A stretch of 62,982 nt of DNA from Funiculus sociatus GB2-C1 (GTDB lineage Bacteria > Cyanobacteriota > Cyanobacteriia > Cyanobacteriales > FACHB-T130), in contig NZ_JAMPKJ010000035.1 in NCBI RefSeq assembly GCF_039962115.1, positions 1 through 62,982 on the forward strand, given 5' to 3'. The stretch's first letter is position 1, and the number at the start of each line of letters is the position of its first letter. The notes under the pieces were generated by a model, which was given only the letters and a program-made list of their open reading frames with translations, did no database searches and was not told where the DNA came from. A program made the position numbers and the translations under genes. Below are positions 35,328 to 43,412 of the stretch, piece after piece.

Positions 35328-35348
35328 CGGGAGCATCCCATTTTTGCA
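35328..35348. repeat. Second copy of the IS-end-like repeat
   Basis: CGGGAGCATCCC followed by ATTTTTGCA matches the sequence next to the transposase fragment at the left edge (93-114, inverse orientation) apart from two or three bases. It looks like a solo end or MITE fragment. Confidence 0.5.
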
Positions 35349-35386
35349 AATATAACCCACAGGCTAGAAGCCTCGATGCTGGAACA

Positions 35387-35442
35387 ACAAAGCTTGCCAA
35401 TGCAAAAGCTTGATATTACTAGCTTGCGTTGGCAGGCTTTGT
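35387..35442. repeat. Imperfect fold-back repeat
   Basis: ACAAAGCTTGCCAATGCAA (left) pairs with TTGCGTTGGCAGGCTTTGT (right) with two mismatches, around an AAGCTTGATATTACTAGC loop. No coding role is evident. Confidence 0.5.
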
Positions 35443-35556
35443 TTGTTTAGACGCGACTTTAGTCGTCGTGCTTAAGACTGAAGCTGCACTTTATCAAGCG
35501 AAACCAGCAGGACGCGCTCAAATTAAAAATGGAGCATTCTTCATTTTTAATTCTTT

Positions 35557-36291
35557 TTAACGACTCAGGGCGCGGATGAATCGTTGTAAATTGGTAAACA
35601 ATCCAGATTTTTTTGGTGCTGGGGTGTCGCTGGTGCCAGTGCTGGTGCCTGTAGCCTGAGCGATAATTTGATCGAGTTCTTCCCCAACTGGTCTTTCGGA
35701 GACTTCAGCAATCAGCTTGTAATCGTCGCTAGTTTCCAGCCAGACTTGCCAAGATTGAGGATAGCAACGAAGTATGGCAGCACCTTCTAGAGATCGCAGG
35801 TAGTAGCAAGACTCCAGGGAGATGAGGAAGCGATCGCGCAATTGTCGCGCTGCATAGCCAATCCCCACGATAGAGGGATCTTCTAAACGGGGGTTGAGCA
35901 TGACAACGGGACGATCTCCGGCGTATTCGCACAGCTTCTCGACTTGCAGGACTTCTACCGAGGAAGGCTCAACCAACAATATAATCTTGTCTTCTGGCTG
36001 AATTTTATCTTCTAGGGAGCTTTTGCTGGTGCCAATATCTTGTATTTTAAAAGGCACCTCTGGCCAGTCGCGACGAGCCAGAGCAGCTGCACCAGCGTCA
36101 GGGAAGAAAACTTTTAGCCCAGAACCTATGTCTTCAAAAACTGGGATAAATTGCCAAGCTACAGGCATAATTTTGAGTTCTGGGAAGACTAACTCAACTT
36201 TTAGCCTGGTGTAACCATTGGCGATCGCGGCTTTGGTAGCTTCGCGGGATTGGGCGATCGCTTCTTCTAGAGTTTTGGGAAGTTCTGCCAT
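35557..36291 (-). CDS. DUF1995 protein
   Basis: 244 residues. Conserved blocks PKTLEEAIAQSREATKAAIA, RLKVELVFPELKIMPVAWQF, LKVFFPDAGAAALARRDW and DRPVVMLNPRLEDPSIVGIG fit DUF1995. Plant relatives such as LPA3 help photosystem II accumulation. A Thr/Ser/Pro linker precedes a basic helix (LFTNLQRFIRAL). Cytoplasmic; role in cyanobacteria is not known to me. It follows the cysteine desulfurase gene by 96 bp on the same strand. Confidence 0.85.
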   Translation of the reverse strand: MAELPKTLEEAIAQSREATKAAIANGYTRLKVELVFPELKIMPVAWQFIPVFEDIGSGLKVFFPDAGAAALARRDWPEVPFKIQDIGTSKSSLEDKIQPEDKIILLVEPSSVEVLQVEKLCEYAGDRPVVMLNPRLEDPSIVGIGYAARQLRDRFLISLESCYYLRSLEGAAILRCYPQSWQVWLETSDDYKLIAEVSERPVGEELDQIIAQATGTSTGTSDTPAPKKSGLFTNLQRFIRALSR

Positions 36292-36387
36292 CTGGAAAAA
36301 TTTTGATTGTAGGGGCGGGTTTTACCAAATTATCTGTTATCTCACAAATATGTTTAATAAACTCGCCCGTGGGTGAGTTGTCAGCAT

Positions 36388-37569
36388 TCAAAATTCTAAA
36401 CTTAAAACCTTCTGTGACTGAAACTTAATAGCTGGTGGGATCAATCTTTCCAAAACTTGCTTTAGCACCATCGCCGCCCAGTCTACATCAGCTTCGGTGG
36501 TATCGCGTCCCAGAGTGAGTCGAATTCCTCCTAAAGCAGCTGCATCGCTGTAGCCCATTGCCAGCAGCACGGGGCTAGGGCTGAGTTTACCGCTGTGACA
36601 GGCTGCGCCAGCACTGATGGCAATTCCAGCGAGGTTCATCTGGCGCACGAGGGTCTTTCCGGTGATTCCGCCAGTGACGGTGAAGCTGACGTGATGCGGT
36701 AGGCGATGCAGTCTGTCGCCAGTGGGGATGAGGTGGGGGCTGTCAGATAAGAGGGAGAAGAGGCGATCGCGTAATTTTACCAATCTTAATGTTTCCGTTG
36801 CCAATTCTTGCGCTGCCAGTTCTGCTGCCACACCAAAACCAGCAATAATTGGTACAGCCTGCGTCCCGGAACGCAACTTTAATTCTTGTCCGCCACCGCA
36901 CAACAAGGGTACTAACTCCACACCAGGACGCACATAAAGCCCCCCAACACCTTGAGGGCCATAAATTTTATGGCTGGAGAGAGATAGCATATCCACGGGT
37001 AGCTGCCGCACATCTATGGGCAACCGTCCAGCGACCTGCACAGCATCGGTGTGGAACAGAACGCCTTGGGAACGGGCAATTTGTGAAAGTTCCGCAATCG
37101 GTTGTAGCGTACCAACTTCGCTTTGACCGTAAATTACCGAAACCAAGACTGTATTGGGTTGTAGCGCTAATTCTAAGTCTCTGGGATTCACTCTGCCTTT
37201 AGTATCCACTGGCAAGCGCGTCACCTCCCAACCCCATAATTCTAGTAACCGCGCTGGTTCTGCCACAGCTGAATGCTCAATGCTGGAGATAATCATATGC
37301 TGAGGCGATCTATAGCTGCGGGCAACCCCCATAATTGCCAAATTGTCTGCCTCAGTGCCGCCAGAAGTGAAGATAATCGCCTCTGAGGAAGGTGCGTTAA
37401 TTAATCCCGCAACCTGCATTCTTGCTTGTTCCAGTTCGGTTGCTGCCCGTTGTCCCCACTCGTGCAAGCTAGAAGGATTCCCCCAATGTTGGGTAAGAAC
37501 TTGCTGCATGGTTGCGATCGCCTCCGGGCGAGTGGGCGTGGTGGCACTATAATCCAGGTAAACTTGCAT
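36388..37569 (-). CDS. Cysteine desulfurase (NifS/IscS type)
   Basis: 393 residues. The PLP enzyme motifs are clear: YLDYSATTPTRPE at the start, FTSGGTEADNLAIMG, the Schiff-base lysine in SLSSHKIYGPQGVGGLYVRP, and the catalytic cysteine in AGAACHSGKLSPSPVLLAMG. It takes sulfur from cysteine for iron-sulfur clusters and thiolation. The Cys loop is of the long group I type (IscS/NifS). No iscU or nif gene is adjacent, so IscS versus NifS cannot be decided. Confidence 0.93.
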   Translation of the reverse strand: MQVYLDYSATTPTRPEAIATMQQVLTQHWGNPSSLHEWGQRAATELEQARMQVAGLINAPSSEAIIFTSGGTEADNLAIMGVARSYRSPQHMIISSIEHSAVAEPARLLELWGWEVTRLPVDTKGRVNPRDLELALQPNTVLVSVIYGQSEVGTLQPIAELSQIARSQGVLFHTDAVQVAGRLPIDVRQLPVDMLSLSSHKIYGPQGVGGLYVRPGVELVPLLCGGGQELKLRSGTQAVPIIAGFGVAAELAAQELATETLRLVKLRDRLFSLLSDSPHLIPTGDRLHRLPHHVSFTVTGGITGKTLVRQMNLAGIAISAGAACHSGKLSPSPVLLAMGYSDAAALGGIRLTLGRDTTEADVDWAAMVLKQVLERLIPPAIKFQSQKVLSLEF

Positions 37570-37646
37570 GGTTGCTCAAGCGACAGGCTTCCTACACTTT
37601 CAGCATATAGCGCCAAAAGCCTGAACAACGAACAGTTAACCAGACT

Positions 37647-38027
37647 CTATCCGCCCGGTTTGCAGACGTTATATTCTTCGTGGGACATAACTTCTTCCGG
37701 TACCAGTCTGCTACCGCAGTCGCGGCAAATCATCCGGTAGTCGCGGCTTAAGGGAATACTGATGATCGTGCGGTTGTGGCGTAGCCGCTTTCCCTTAAAT
37801 TCTGTATAGTTCCGGGTATTTTCCAATCTAGCAATGATGGTACGCGCCTTTACCACCAAATGAGCTGGAAGGTGTCTTAAATCAATGGGGTCGTCGGCGA
37901 AGGTTTCCTCCCACTGCTGTTTTTCCTGTTTTTTTTGAACCCAAGTGGCGCGTTCAGAGGCGCACCGATGACAGATTTGCCCATAGCCCTTGTGACCGCA
38001 CGGAAAAGTCTTTTTTCTTGTTGTCAT
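37647..38027 (-). CDS. Zinc-ribbon protein with ParE/RelE-like core
   Basis: 126 residues from ATG 38027 (MTTRKKTFPCGHKGYGQICH); the longer frame upstream is not supported. The N-terminal CGHKG...CHRC and C-terminal CRDCG form possible zinc sites. The middle (LPAHLVVKARTIIARLENTR, YTEFKGKRLRHNRTIISIPL, SRDYRMICRD) resembles the RelE/ParE fold, where the last strand carries the RDYR motif. I do not know a named function. Seen in cyanobacteria; a toxin activity is possible but no antitoxin gene is adjacent. Confidence 0.62.
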   Translation of the reverse strand: MTTRKKTFPCGHKGYGQICHRCASERATWVQKKQEKQQWEETFADDPIDLRHLPAHLVVKARTIIARLENTRNYTEFKGKRLRHNRTIISIPLSRDYRMICRDCGSRLVPEEVMSHEEYNVCKPGG

Positions 38028-38235
38028 AAAAAAATAGTGGCGTGGCTTTTGGCACCCCACCCCCACAATGCTGCTACCCTGTGGAAACTCTCCGCCGTGA
38101 AGGCGGTTGGACAAAATATGAATTTTATCCGCTTGCAGTTTATGTTAATGCAAGAAGGGCGAGTTTCTGAGAACGGTTTTCGTTTTTTGGGTCAAAAAGT
38201 TATGAAACCTTTTAATACGTGAGTTTATTGTGTAG

Positions 38236-40038
38236 GTGGATGAGCGAAAATTATGTTTTCACGACGTAATAAAACTGCGGCCTGTTAGCCAGCATCTCAC
38301 CGTGAATCTCTTTTCCCTGACTAAAATCCGTTTGGGGTATGTATTCCTCCTCGCGCTGACTCTCGCCGCCTGTGGGCGGGTGCAGTCGCAAAATCCCATC
38401 CTTAAGCCCCTGCCTCAAGATCCGTTTGTTCAGGTATACTTCAACCACGCAGCTACATCAGAATACATTGAGCCTTACCGACTGCAAAAACGACCGGGAG
38501 ATGACTTAGAGCATCATATTGTGGATGCGATCGCTGCTGCTAAATCCACAGTCGATGTAGCGGTACAGGAGTTGCGTTTGCCTAAAATTGCCTCTTCGTT
38601 GGTGGAACGCAAGCAGGCGGGGGTGAAAGTGCGGGTGATTTTGGAAAATATCTACAGTCGCCCTTTGAGTAGTTTTACCGCTGCTGAGGTGGCGAAACTA
38701 CCGCCAAGAGAACGCCAACGTTATAACGAATTTCGCCAGCTAGTAGACCGAAACGCGGATAATCAACTCACGAGTGCGGAAATTAATCAAGGAGATGCCT
38801 TGGTAATTTTACGCAACGCTGGTATTCCCATAATTGATGATACTGCTGACGGTTCCAAAGGCAGCAGCCTGATGCACCACAAGTTTGTCGTTGTTGATGG
38901 CACAAATGTAATTGTTACTTCAGCAAATTTCACTTCTAGCGACATTCATGGAGATTTTTCCGCACCTAGCAGTTTGGGAAATGCTAATAACTTACTAAAA
39001 ATTGATAGTCCTGAAGTAGCATCCATTTTTACCCAAGAGTTTAACTTAATGTGGGGAGATGGGCCAGGAGGAAACGCTGATAGTAAGTTTGGTGTCAAAA
39101 AGACGTTTCGACCACCGCAACAAGTCAACCTTTTAGATACTACTGTCACCGTCCAGTTTTCTCCAACCTCGACTACACAACCTTGGACTCAAAGTAGTAA
39201 TGGCTTAATTGGCAAAATTTTAAATACGTCTGCCCAATCTGTTGATATAGCTTTGTTTGTTTTTTCAGATCAGCGTCTGGTTAATATTTTGGAAGCCGAC
39301 CATCAAAAAGGCGTGCAGATCCGCGCTTTAATTGACCCAGATTTTATCTATCGTCCCTACAGCGAAGCCTTAGATATGATGGGCGTTGCTTTGAGCAATT
39401 CTTGCAAGTATGAAGCCGAGAATCGCCCTTGGCAAGAGCCGATTAAAACTGTTGGCGTACCACTGCTGTCAAAGGGAGATTTATTGCATCATAAATTCGG
39501 GGTTGTGGATGGAAAAGCTGTAATTACAGGTTCTCACAATTGGTCAGATGCTGCCAATACTGGCAATGATGAGACGGTTTTGGTAATTCAAAGCCAGACG
39601 GTTGCTGCTCATTACAATCGCGAGTTTGAGCGTCTTTATGCTAATGCACTGTTGGGTGTTCCTGATAGGATTTTACAAAAAATAAATGCTCAGGAAAAAC
39701 AATGTCGTCCCGTAAAAAATGCTTCAGGAGCGCAACCCATTGTAACTCCTTCTCCCCTCTCCCGTTCTGGGAGAGGAGCTGGGGGTGAGGGAAAAACTGG
39801 AATTATTCCAGCTTCTAAACTATCTGAAAAAAGCGAAAATCAAATTACTCAAAAAGTTAATCTCAATACAGCAAGTATAGAAGAAATAGAGGCTTTGCCG
39901 GGTGTTGGGCCAAAGCTGGCTGGGCGTATTATTGAGGCGCGTCAACAGAAACCTTTTACTTCGTTACAAGATTTGGATCAAGTGCCAGGAGTTGGCCCAA
40001 GTTTGTTGGAAAAATTACGCGATCGCGTGACTTGGTAA
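38236..40038 (+). CDS. Lipoprotein with two PLD domains, EF-hand loop and HhH tail
   Basis: 600 residues from GTG 38236; GTG at 38302 (NLFSLTKIRLGYVFLLALTL, then lipobox LAAC) gives a better signal peptide. Two phospholipase D-type domains follow: HKD1 HHKFVVVDG (214-222) with NFTSSD, and HKD2 HHKFGVVDG with SHNWSDAANTGNDE. An EF-hand calcium loop DRNADNQLTSAE (171-182) is inserted in the first domain. The C-terminus is a ComEA-type helix-hairpin-helix (VNLNTASIEEIEALPGVGPK, LDQVPGVGPSLLEKLRD), which binds DNA. A repeat-derived linker (SPLSRSGRGAGGEGKTG) joins them. I infer a surface nuclease or phospholipase acting on extracellular DNA. Confidence 0.88.
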   Translation: MDERKLCFHDVIKLRPVSQHLTVNLFSLTKIRLGYVFLLALTLAACGRVQSQNPILKPLPQDPFVQVYFNHAATSEYIEPYRLQKRPGDDLEHHIVDAIAAAKSTVDVAVQELRLPKIASSLVERKQAGVKVRVILENIYSRPLSSFTAAEVAKLPPRERQRYNEFRQLVDRNADNQLTSAEINQGDALVILRNAGIPIIDDTADGSKGSSLMHHKFVVVDGTNVIVTSANFTSSDIHGDFSAPSSLGNANNLLKIDSPEVASIFTQEFNLMWGDGPGGNADSKFGVKKTFRPPQQVNLLDTTVTVQFSPTSTTQPWTQSSNGLIGKILNTSAQSVDIALFVFSDQRLVNILEADHQKGVQIRALIDPDFIYRPYSEALDMMGVALSNSCKYEAENRPWQEPIKTVGVPLLSKGDLLHHKFGVVDGKAVITGSHNWSDAANTGNDETVLVIQSQTVAAHYNREFERLYANALLGVPDRILQKINAQEKQCRPVKNASGAQPIVTPSPLSRSGRGAGGEGKTGIIPASKLSEKSENQITQKVNLNTASIEEIEALPGVGPKLAGRIIEARQQKPFTSLQDLDQVPGVGPSLLEKLRDRVTW

Positions 40039-40054
40039 GTAGGGATTTAAGGGG

Positions 40055-40162
40055 ATGTTAGTGCCGATTCCTGAAGAAGAGGCGGCTAAACAACAACAAC
40101 GAGCTGAACGTTTAGCTGAACAATTACGTGCAATGGGAATTAATCCTGAGATTGACAGATGA
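40055..40162 (+). pseudogene. Uma2-family C-terminal coil remnant
   Basis: 35 residues: VPIPEEEAAKQQQRAERLAE then QLRAMGINPEIDR. This matches the charged coil and L-x-x-LGI(N/D)P ending of Uma2 (DUF820) family proteins, which are usually about 190 residues. The nuclease-like body is absent; an in-frame TAG lies at 40040-40042. Its stop overlaps the next gene (ATGA). It may be a relic, or a short retained peptide. Confidence 0.5.
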
Positions 40163-40533
40163 ATGAGACTAGAGTTCTATTTCGTCCGGTTGGACAAAAA
40201 GAGTGGGATTTGGTCGCAGAAAGCGGCTACACTGAGTTTCCGCCTCGGCTTCCCTATCAACCAATCTTTTATCCGGTACTAACGGAGGCTTATGCTGTGC
40301 AAATTGCCAGAGATTGGAACACAAAAGACGCAGCTTCTGGCTATGTTGGCTATGTCACCAAATTTCAGGTGAAAACGGAATTTATGGTGCGGTACGAGGT
40401 GCAGACTGTGGGGAGTTCTCAACATCAGGAGTATTGGATACCTGCGGAGGATTTGCCTCAGTTCAACAGTAATATTGTGGGTAAGATAGAAGCGATCGCA
40501 GAGTTTAGACCTGAACAGGGGAGTCAAGAATGA
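40159..40533 (+). CDS. Small conserved hypothetical (ADP-ribosylation/crystallin J1 type by annotation habit)
   Basis: 124 residues. LPYQPIFYPVLTEAYAVQIA, RDWNTKDAASGYVGYVTKFQ, VQTVGSSQHQEYWIPAEDL and EFNSNIVG-like NSNIVGKIEAIAEF match a compact family often labelled ADP-ribosylation/crystallin J1 in databases. There is no evidence here of the catalytic residues of that enzyme class. It lies between ATGA overlaps with the Uma2 remnant before it and a short frame after it. It may be an operon component or part of a toxin-like pair. Confidence 0.6.
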   Translation: MNETRVLFRPVGQKEWDLVAESGYTEFPPRLPYQPIFYPVLTEAYAVQIARDWNTKDAASGYVGYVTKFQVKTEFMVRYEVQTVGSSQHQEYWIPAEDLPQFNSNIVGKIEAIAEFRPEQGSQE

Positions 40534-40669
40534 GCGGCGCATTTACTCTCCTTCAAAAAGACGAAATCGCCATTCGCCGAATGTGAGAAGGCTGACACAA
40601 TTAGATAAACTCCACGAGGGGAAATATTTAGATCCCTGGCTGATGGCTATAGAACGGCAGAATCAGTAG
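40530..40669 (+). pseudogene. Short broken downstream gene
   Basis: ATG at 40530 overlaps the previous stop and gives only 18 residues (MSGAFTLLQKDEIAIRRM). A GTG at 40583 in another frame then gives VRRLTQLDKLHEGKYLDPWL and MAIERQNQ, ending at 40669. The two pieces read like one small protein split by a frameshift. Small partners of this kind often follow the upstream family; the identification is weak. Confidence 0.4.
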
Positions 40670-40712
40670 ACTGAAAGTAGTTGCCCAGCTAGAAGTGTCC
40701 GCGCATCCAACT

Positions 40713-41906
40713 ATGACCCAGCAACCTGCACGTATCTGTATACTCGGTGGCGGCTTTGGTGGTCTTTACACCGCTCTGCGCTTGAGCGAACTGCCGTGGG
40801 AAAGGTCGGAACGTCCCGAAATTGTCTTAGTCGATCGGGATGACCGCTTTTTGTTCACGCCGCTACTGTATGAACTGCTTACCGGGGAACTGCAAACCTG
40901 GGAAATTGCCCCACCGTTTCAAGAAATTCTGGCTAACACGGGTGTACGCTTCTGTCAGGGTGTCGTGGCTGGAATTGATATCGAGGAACATCTAGTACAT
41001 TTGCACGATGGTCAAGATTTTGCCTACGATCGCTTGGTGTTGGCGTTGGGTGGGGAAACTCCCCTAGACATGGTACCGGGAGCTGCTGAGTATGCTTTTG
41101 GTTTCCGCACTATGGCTGATGCCTATCGTCTGGAAGAACGCCTGAGAATTTTGGAAGAGTCGGAAGCTGATAAGATTCGCATAGCGATCGCGGGTGCTGG
41201 TTACTGCGGGGTAGAGTTGGCTTGTAAGTTGGCTGACCGTCTTGGCGATCGCGGTAGGATACGCTTGATTGAACTAAGCGATATGATTCTGCGAACTTCA
41301 ACCGACTTTAACCGGGATGCAGCGCGGAAAGCTTTAGAAGACCGAGGTGTTTGGATTGATTTGGATACGTCGGTTGAGTCGATGTCACCGACAACAATCT
41401 CGCTGGTCTATAAAGGACAGGTAGACCCAATTCCGGTGGATTTGGTGCTGTGGACGGTGGGAGTGGGCATGGCGGATGCGGTGCGAAGCCTCCCTGTCAA
41501 ACAAAATCAACGCGGTCAATTGACGACTACGCCGACTCTGCAACTGGTTGACCATCCAGATATCTTTGCTCTCGGCGACCTTGCGGATTGTCACGATGTC
41601 ACGGGACAAGCTATCCCAGCAACGGCGCAGTCTGCGTTCCAGCAGTCTGATTTTGCCGCCTGGAATATTTGGGCATCGCTGAGCGGTCGTCCTTTGCTTC
41701 CCTTCCGCTATCAGCAATTAGGGGAGATGATGACGTTGGGAACCGATAACGCCACGCTGACAGGTTTGGGAATCAAACTGGATGGTACTCCGGCTTACAT
41801 TCTTCGCCGTCTTGCCTATCTGTATCGGATGCCATCGCTAAATCATCAGCTGAAAGTCGGCTTGAATTGGATTACTCAACCTTTGGTTGATTTTTTGTCT
41901 AAGTAG
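40713..41906 (+). CDS. ndbB: NdbB-like type II NAD(P)H:quinone oxidoreductase
   Basis: 397 residues from ATG 40713 (the frame extends to GTG 40695). Two Rossmann dinucleotide folds are visible: RICILGGGFGGLYTALRLS for FAD and RIAIAGAGYCGVELACKLAD for NAD(P)H. The second FAD site is FALGDLADC. The C-terminal helices (PAYILRRLAYLYRMPSLNHQ, LKVGLNWITQPLVDFLS) fit membrane-associated NDH-2. Overall resemblance is closest to my memory of Synechocystis Slr1743 (NdbB), which reduces demethylphylloquinone for vitamin K1 synthesis. The quinone substrate here is inferred. Confidence 0.83.
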   Translation: MTQQPARICILGGGFGGLYTALRLSELPWERSERPEIVLVDRDDRFLFTPLLYELLTGELQTWEIAPPFQEILANTGVRFCQGVVAGIDIEEHLVHLHDGQDFAYDRLVLALGGETPLDMVPGAAEYAFGFRTMADAYRLEERLRILEESEADKIRIAIAGAGYCGVELACKLADRLGDRGRIRLIELSDMILRTSTDFNRDAARKALEDRGVWIDLDTSVESMSPTTISLVYKGQVDPIPVDLVLWTVGVGMADAVRSLPVKQNQRGQLTTTPTLQLVDHPDIFALGDLADCHDVTGQAIPATAQSAFQQSDFAAWNIWASLSGRPLLPFRYQQLGEMMTLGTDNATLTGLGIKLDGTPAYILRRLAYLYRMPSLNHQLKVGLNWITQPLVDFLSK

Positions 41907-41994
41907 CTTTCAGCCCCCTGCCAAGCCCCGGTTGGATCTTCAGAAGCAAGGTGGTTTCATACAATCCAAGAAAATCTCGAAAATTGCGACGTTT

Positions 41995-42056
41995 TGTAGG
42001 GACATGGCAATGCCATGTCCCTACAGATGTATCGTAACAAGCCTTGAATTGCTATA
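41995..42056. repeat. Small MITE-like repeat, copy 2
   Basis: A palindrome TGTAGGGACATGGC / GCCATGTCCCTACA with a 3-nt centre (41995-42025) is followed by GCCTTGAATTGCTATA (42041-42056), the inverse of the left end of copy 1. The left end is not preserved. Confidence 0.55.
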
Positions 42057-42111
42057 GTTATAAGTTGGGTATTAACCACCATATTTTGACTTGCTTATTA
42101 ATCAGCAAAAA

Positions 42112-42281
42112 ATGCTTAAATTTTTTAAGAAGACGGGTTATGGCTTTTATAGACCGCATTTTTTATAGGGTTGTATTTAGCGGTATTTCCTAAGCTGTTT
42201 TTAGTTATTATAGGCTTTGGGTTATTGTTTATTTTTAAATTGATTAAATTAGAAGCAATAAAGAACAAAAAGTTTATTTAA
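42112..42281 (+). pseudogene. Possible frameshifted small membrane protein
   Basis: ATG 42112 gives MLKFFKKTGYGFYRPHFL, then a stop at 42166. In another frame, overlapping at a T-run (42159-42164), the sequence continues FFIGLYLAVFPKLFLVIIGF then GLLFIFKLIKLEAIKNKKFI, ending at 42281. The two parts together make a plausible small two-helix protein with a Lys-rich tail. It is a decayed gene or a sequencing/slippage artefact; low confidence. The remaining 42282-42620 shows nothing. Confidence 0.3.
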
Positions 42282-42620
42282 GTACCATTAAAATTATCCG
42301 ATATTTGAAACTCGGATAAAATGGATGATTGATAAAAATGTCATCCCTTACTCTTGGTTATTGCTGAATCGCCTAGAGCATTTTGTTTGAGCATTTGCCA
42401 GTTTATCAAAATAGCTGGAGAAGCTTGAACTGGAGGCAAAATCTAATTTTTATCATGGGGTTAGTTTGTTTACTCAGAAACCTCAATGAGTTTGCCTTAA
42501 TATCTGGCGATCGCGCTATGGCTTCATTCTGAATAGGCAGTTTGCAGCTTCCTATTGGGATACGCTCGATGACATGATAATGAATATACTGGGTGGTGTT
42601 GTAGGGTTTGCAATCTAGAG

Positions 42621-43286
42621 ATGGAAAACGAAAATAGCCGGAAGCGTCCCAAAGTGATTTTTGTCGATGCTGTTGGCACTATGTTTGGGGTGCGGGGTAG
42701 TATAGGCGAGGTGTATGGCGCGATCGCGCGTCGGTTTGGTGTGGAAGTGTCGCCAGAAGACTTGCAAAAAGCTTTCTACGAGAGTTTTAAAGCTTCGCCG
42801 CCGCCAGTTTTTCCAGGTACAGAACCCCAAAAAATTCCCGATTGCGAGTCTGATTGGTGGCGTGCGATCGCACTTTCCACTTTTCACAAAGCTGGTGTTC
42901 TCGAAAAGTTTTCCAATTTTGCCAGTTTTTTTGACGAACTCTACAACCACTTTTCCACCCCTGAACCTTGGTTTGTTTATTCAGATGTCCCTGCATCCTT
43001 GGAAAAGTGGCGCAAAATGGGAATTGAACTGGGTGTGGTGTCAAATTTCGATTCTCGGATTTATTCGGTTTTGCAATCTTTAAATTTGATACAATATTTC
43101 ACTTCCGTAACTATTTGCTCTGAGGTTGGTGCTGCTAAACCCGATCCACAGATTTTCGCCGTCGCGTTGCAAAAACATCAGGCAAAAGCTGAGGACGTAT
43201 GGCACATTGGCGACAGTCATCAGGAAGATTATCAGGGAGCAAAAGCTGCGGGACTGAAGGGTATTTTGTTGAAACGGACAGAGTAA
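42621..43286 (+). CDS. HAD-superfamily hydrolase (subfamily IA)
   Basis: 221 residues. HAD motif I is FVDAVGTMFG (the usual DxDxT reads DAVGT, so the second Asp is Val), motif II is VVSNFDSR, and motif III/IV is AAKPDPQIF and HIGDSHQEDYQGAKAAG. The cap is helical. Members are phosphatases or related phosphotransferases with unknown substrates. A missing second Asp can reduce phosphatase activity, as in HDHD3-like relatives. Confidence 0.85.
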   Translation: MENENSRKRPKVIFVDAVGTMFGVRGSIGEVYGAIARRFGVEVSPEDLQKAFYESFKASPPPVFPGTEPQKIPDCESDWWRAIALSTFHKAGVLEKFSNFASFFDELYNHFSTPEPWFVYSDVPASLEKWRKMGIELGVVSNFDSRIYSVLQSLNLIQYFTSVTICSEVGAAKPDPQIFAVALQKHQAKAEDVWHIGDSHQEDYQGAKAAGLKGILLKRTE

Positions 43287-43412
43287 ATACCTGGCGCATA
43301 ATGTGAAAAAACCGCAGATTGCAATGATGTCATACTTTTGAAGAAAAATACATTTAAAATAAGTAAATTTAAAGAGTTAGCCAACGCAATTTAAGGTTTT
43401 CACGATAGCCAT

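Larger units (their letters stand above)
35198..35556. other. Repeat-rich intergenic region
   Basis: A 359-bp region without a convincing gene; the 65-codon frame at 35216-35413 is built largely from repeats and is rejected. It contains the GGGAGCATCCC-TTTTTGCAA repeat (35328-35348) and a fold-back (35387-35442), and a further short palindrome around GACTTTAGTC (35455-35464). Confidence 0.5.

Noticed and set aside
35216-35413. 65-codon frame before DUF1995
   Set aside because: Most of it is the GGGAGCATCCC repeat and a fold-back repeat; no ribosome-binding site.
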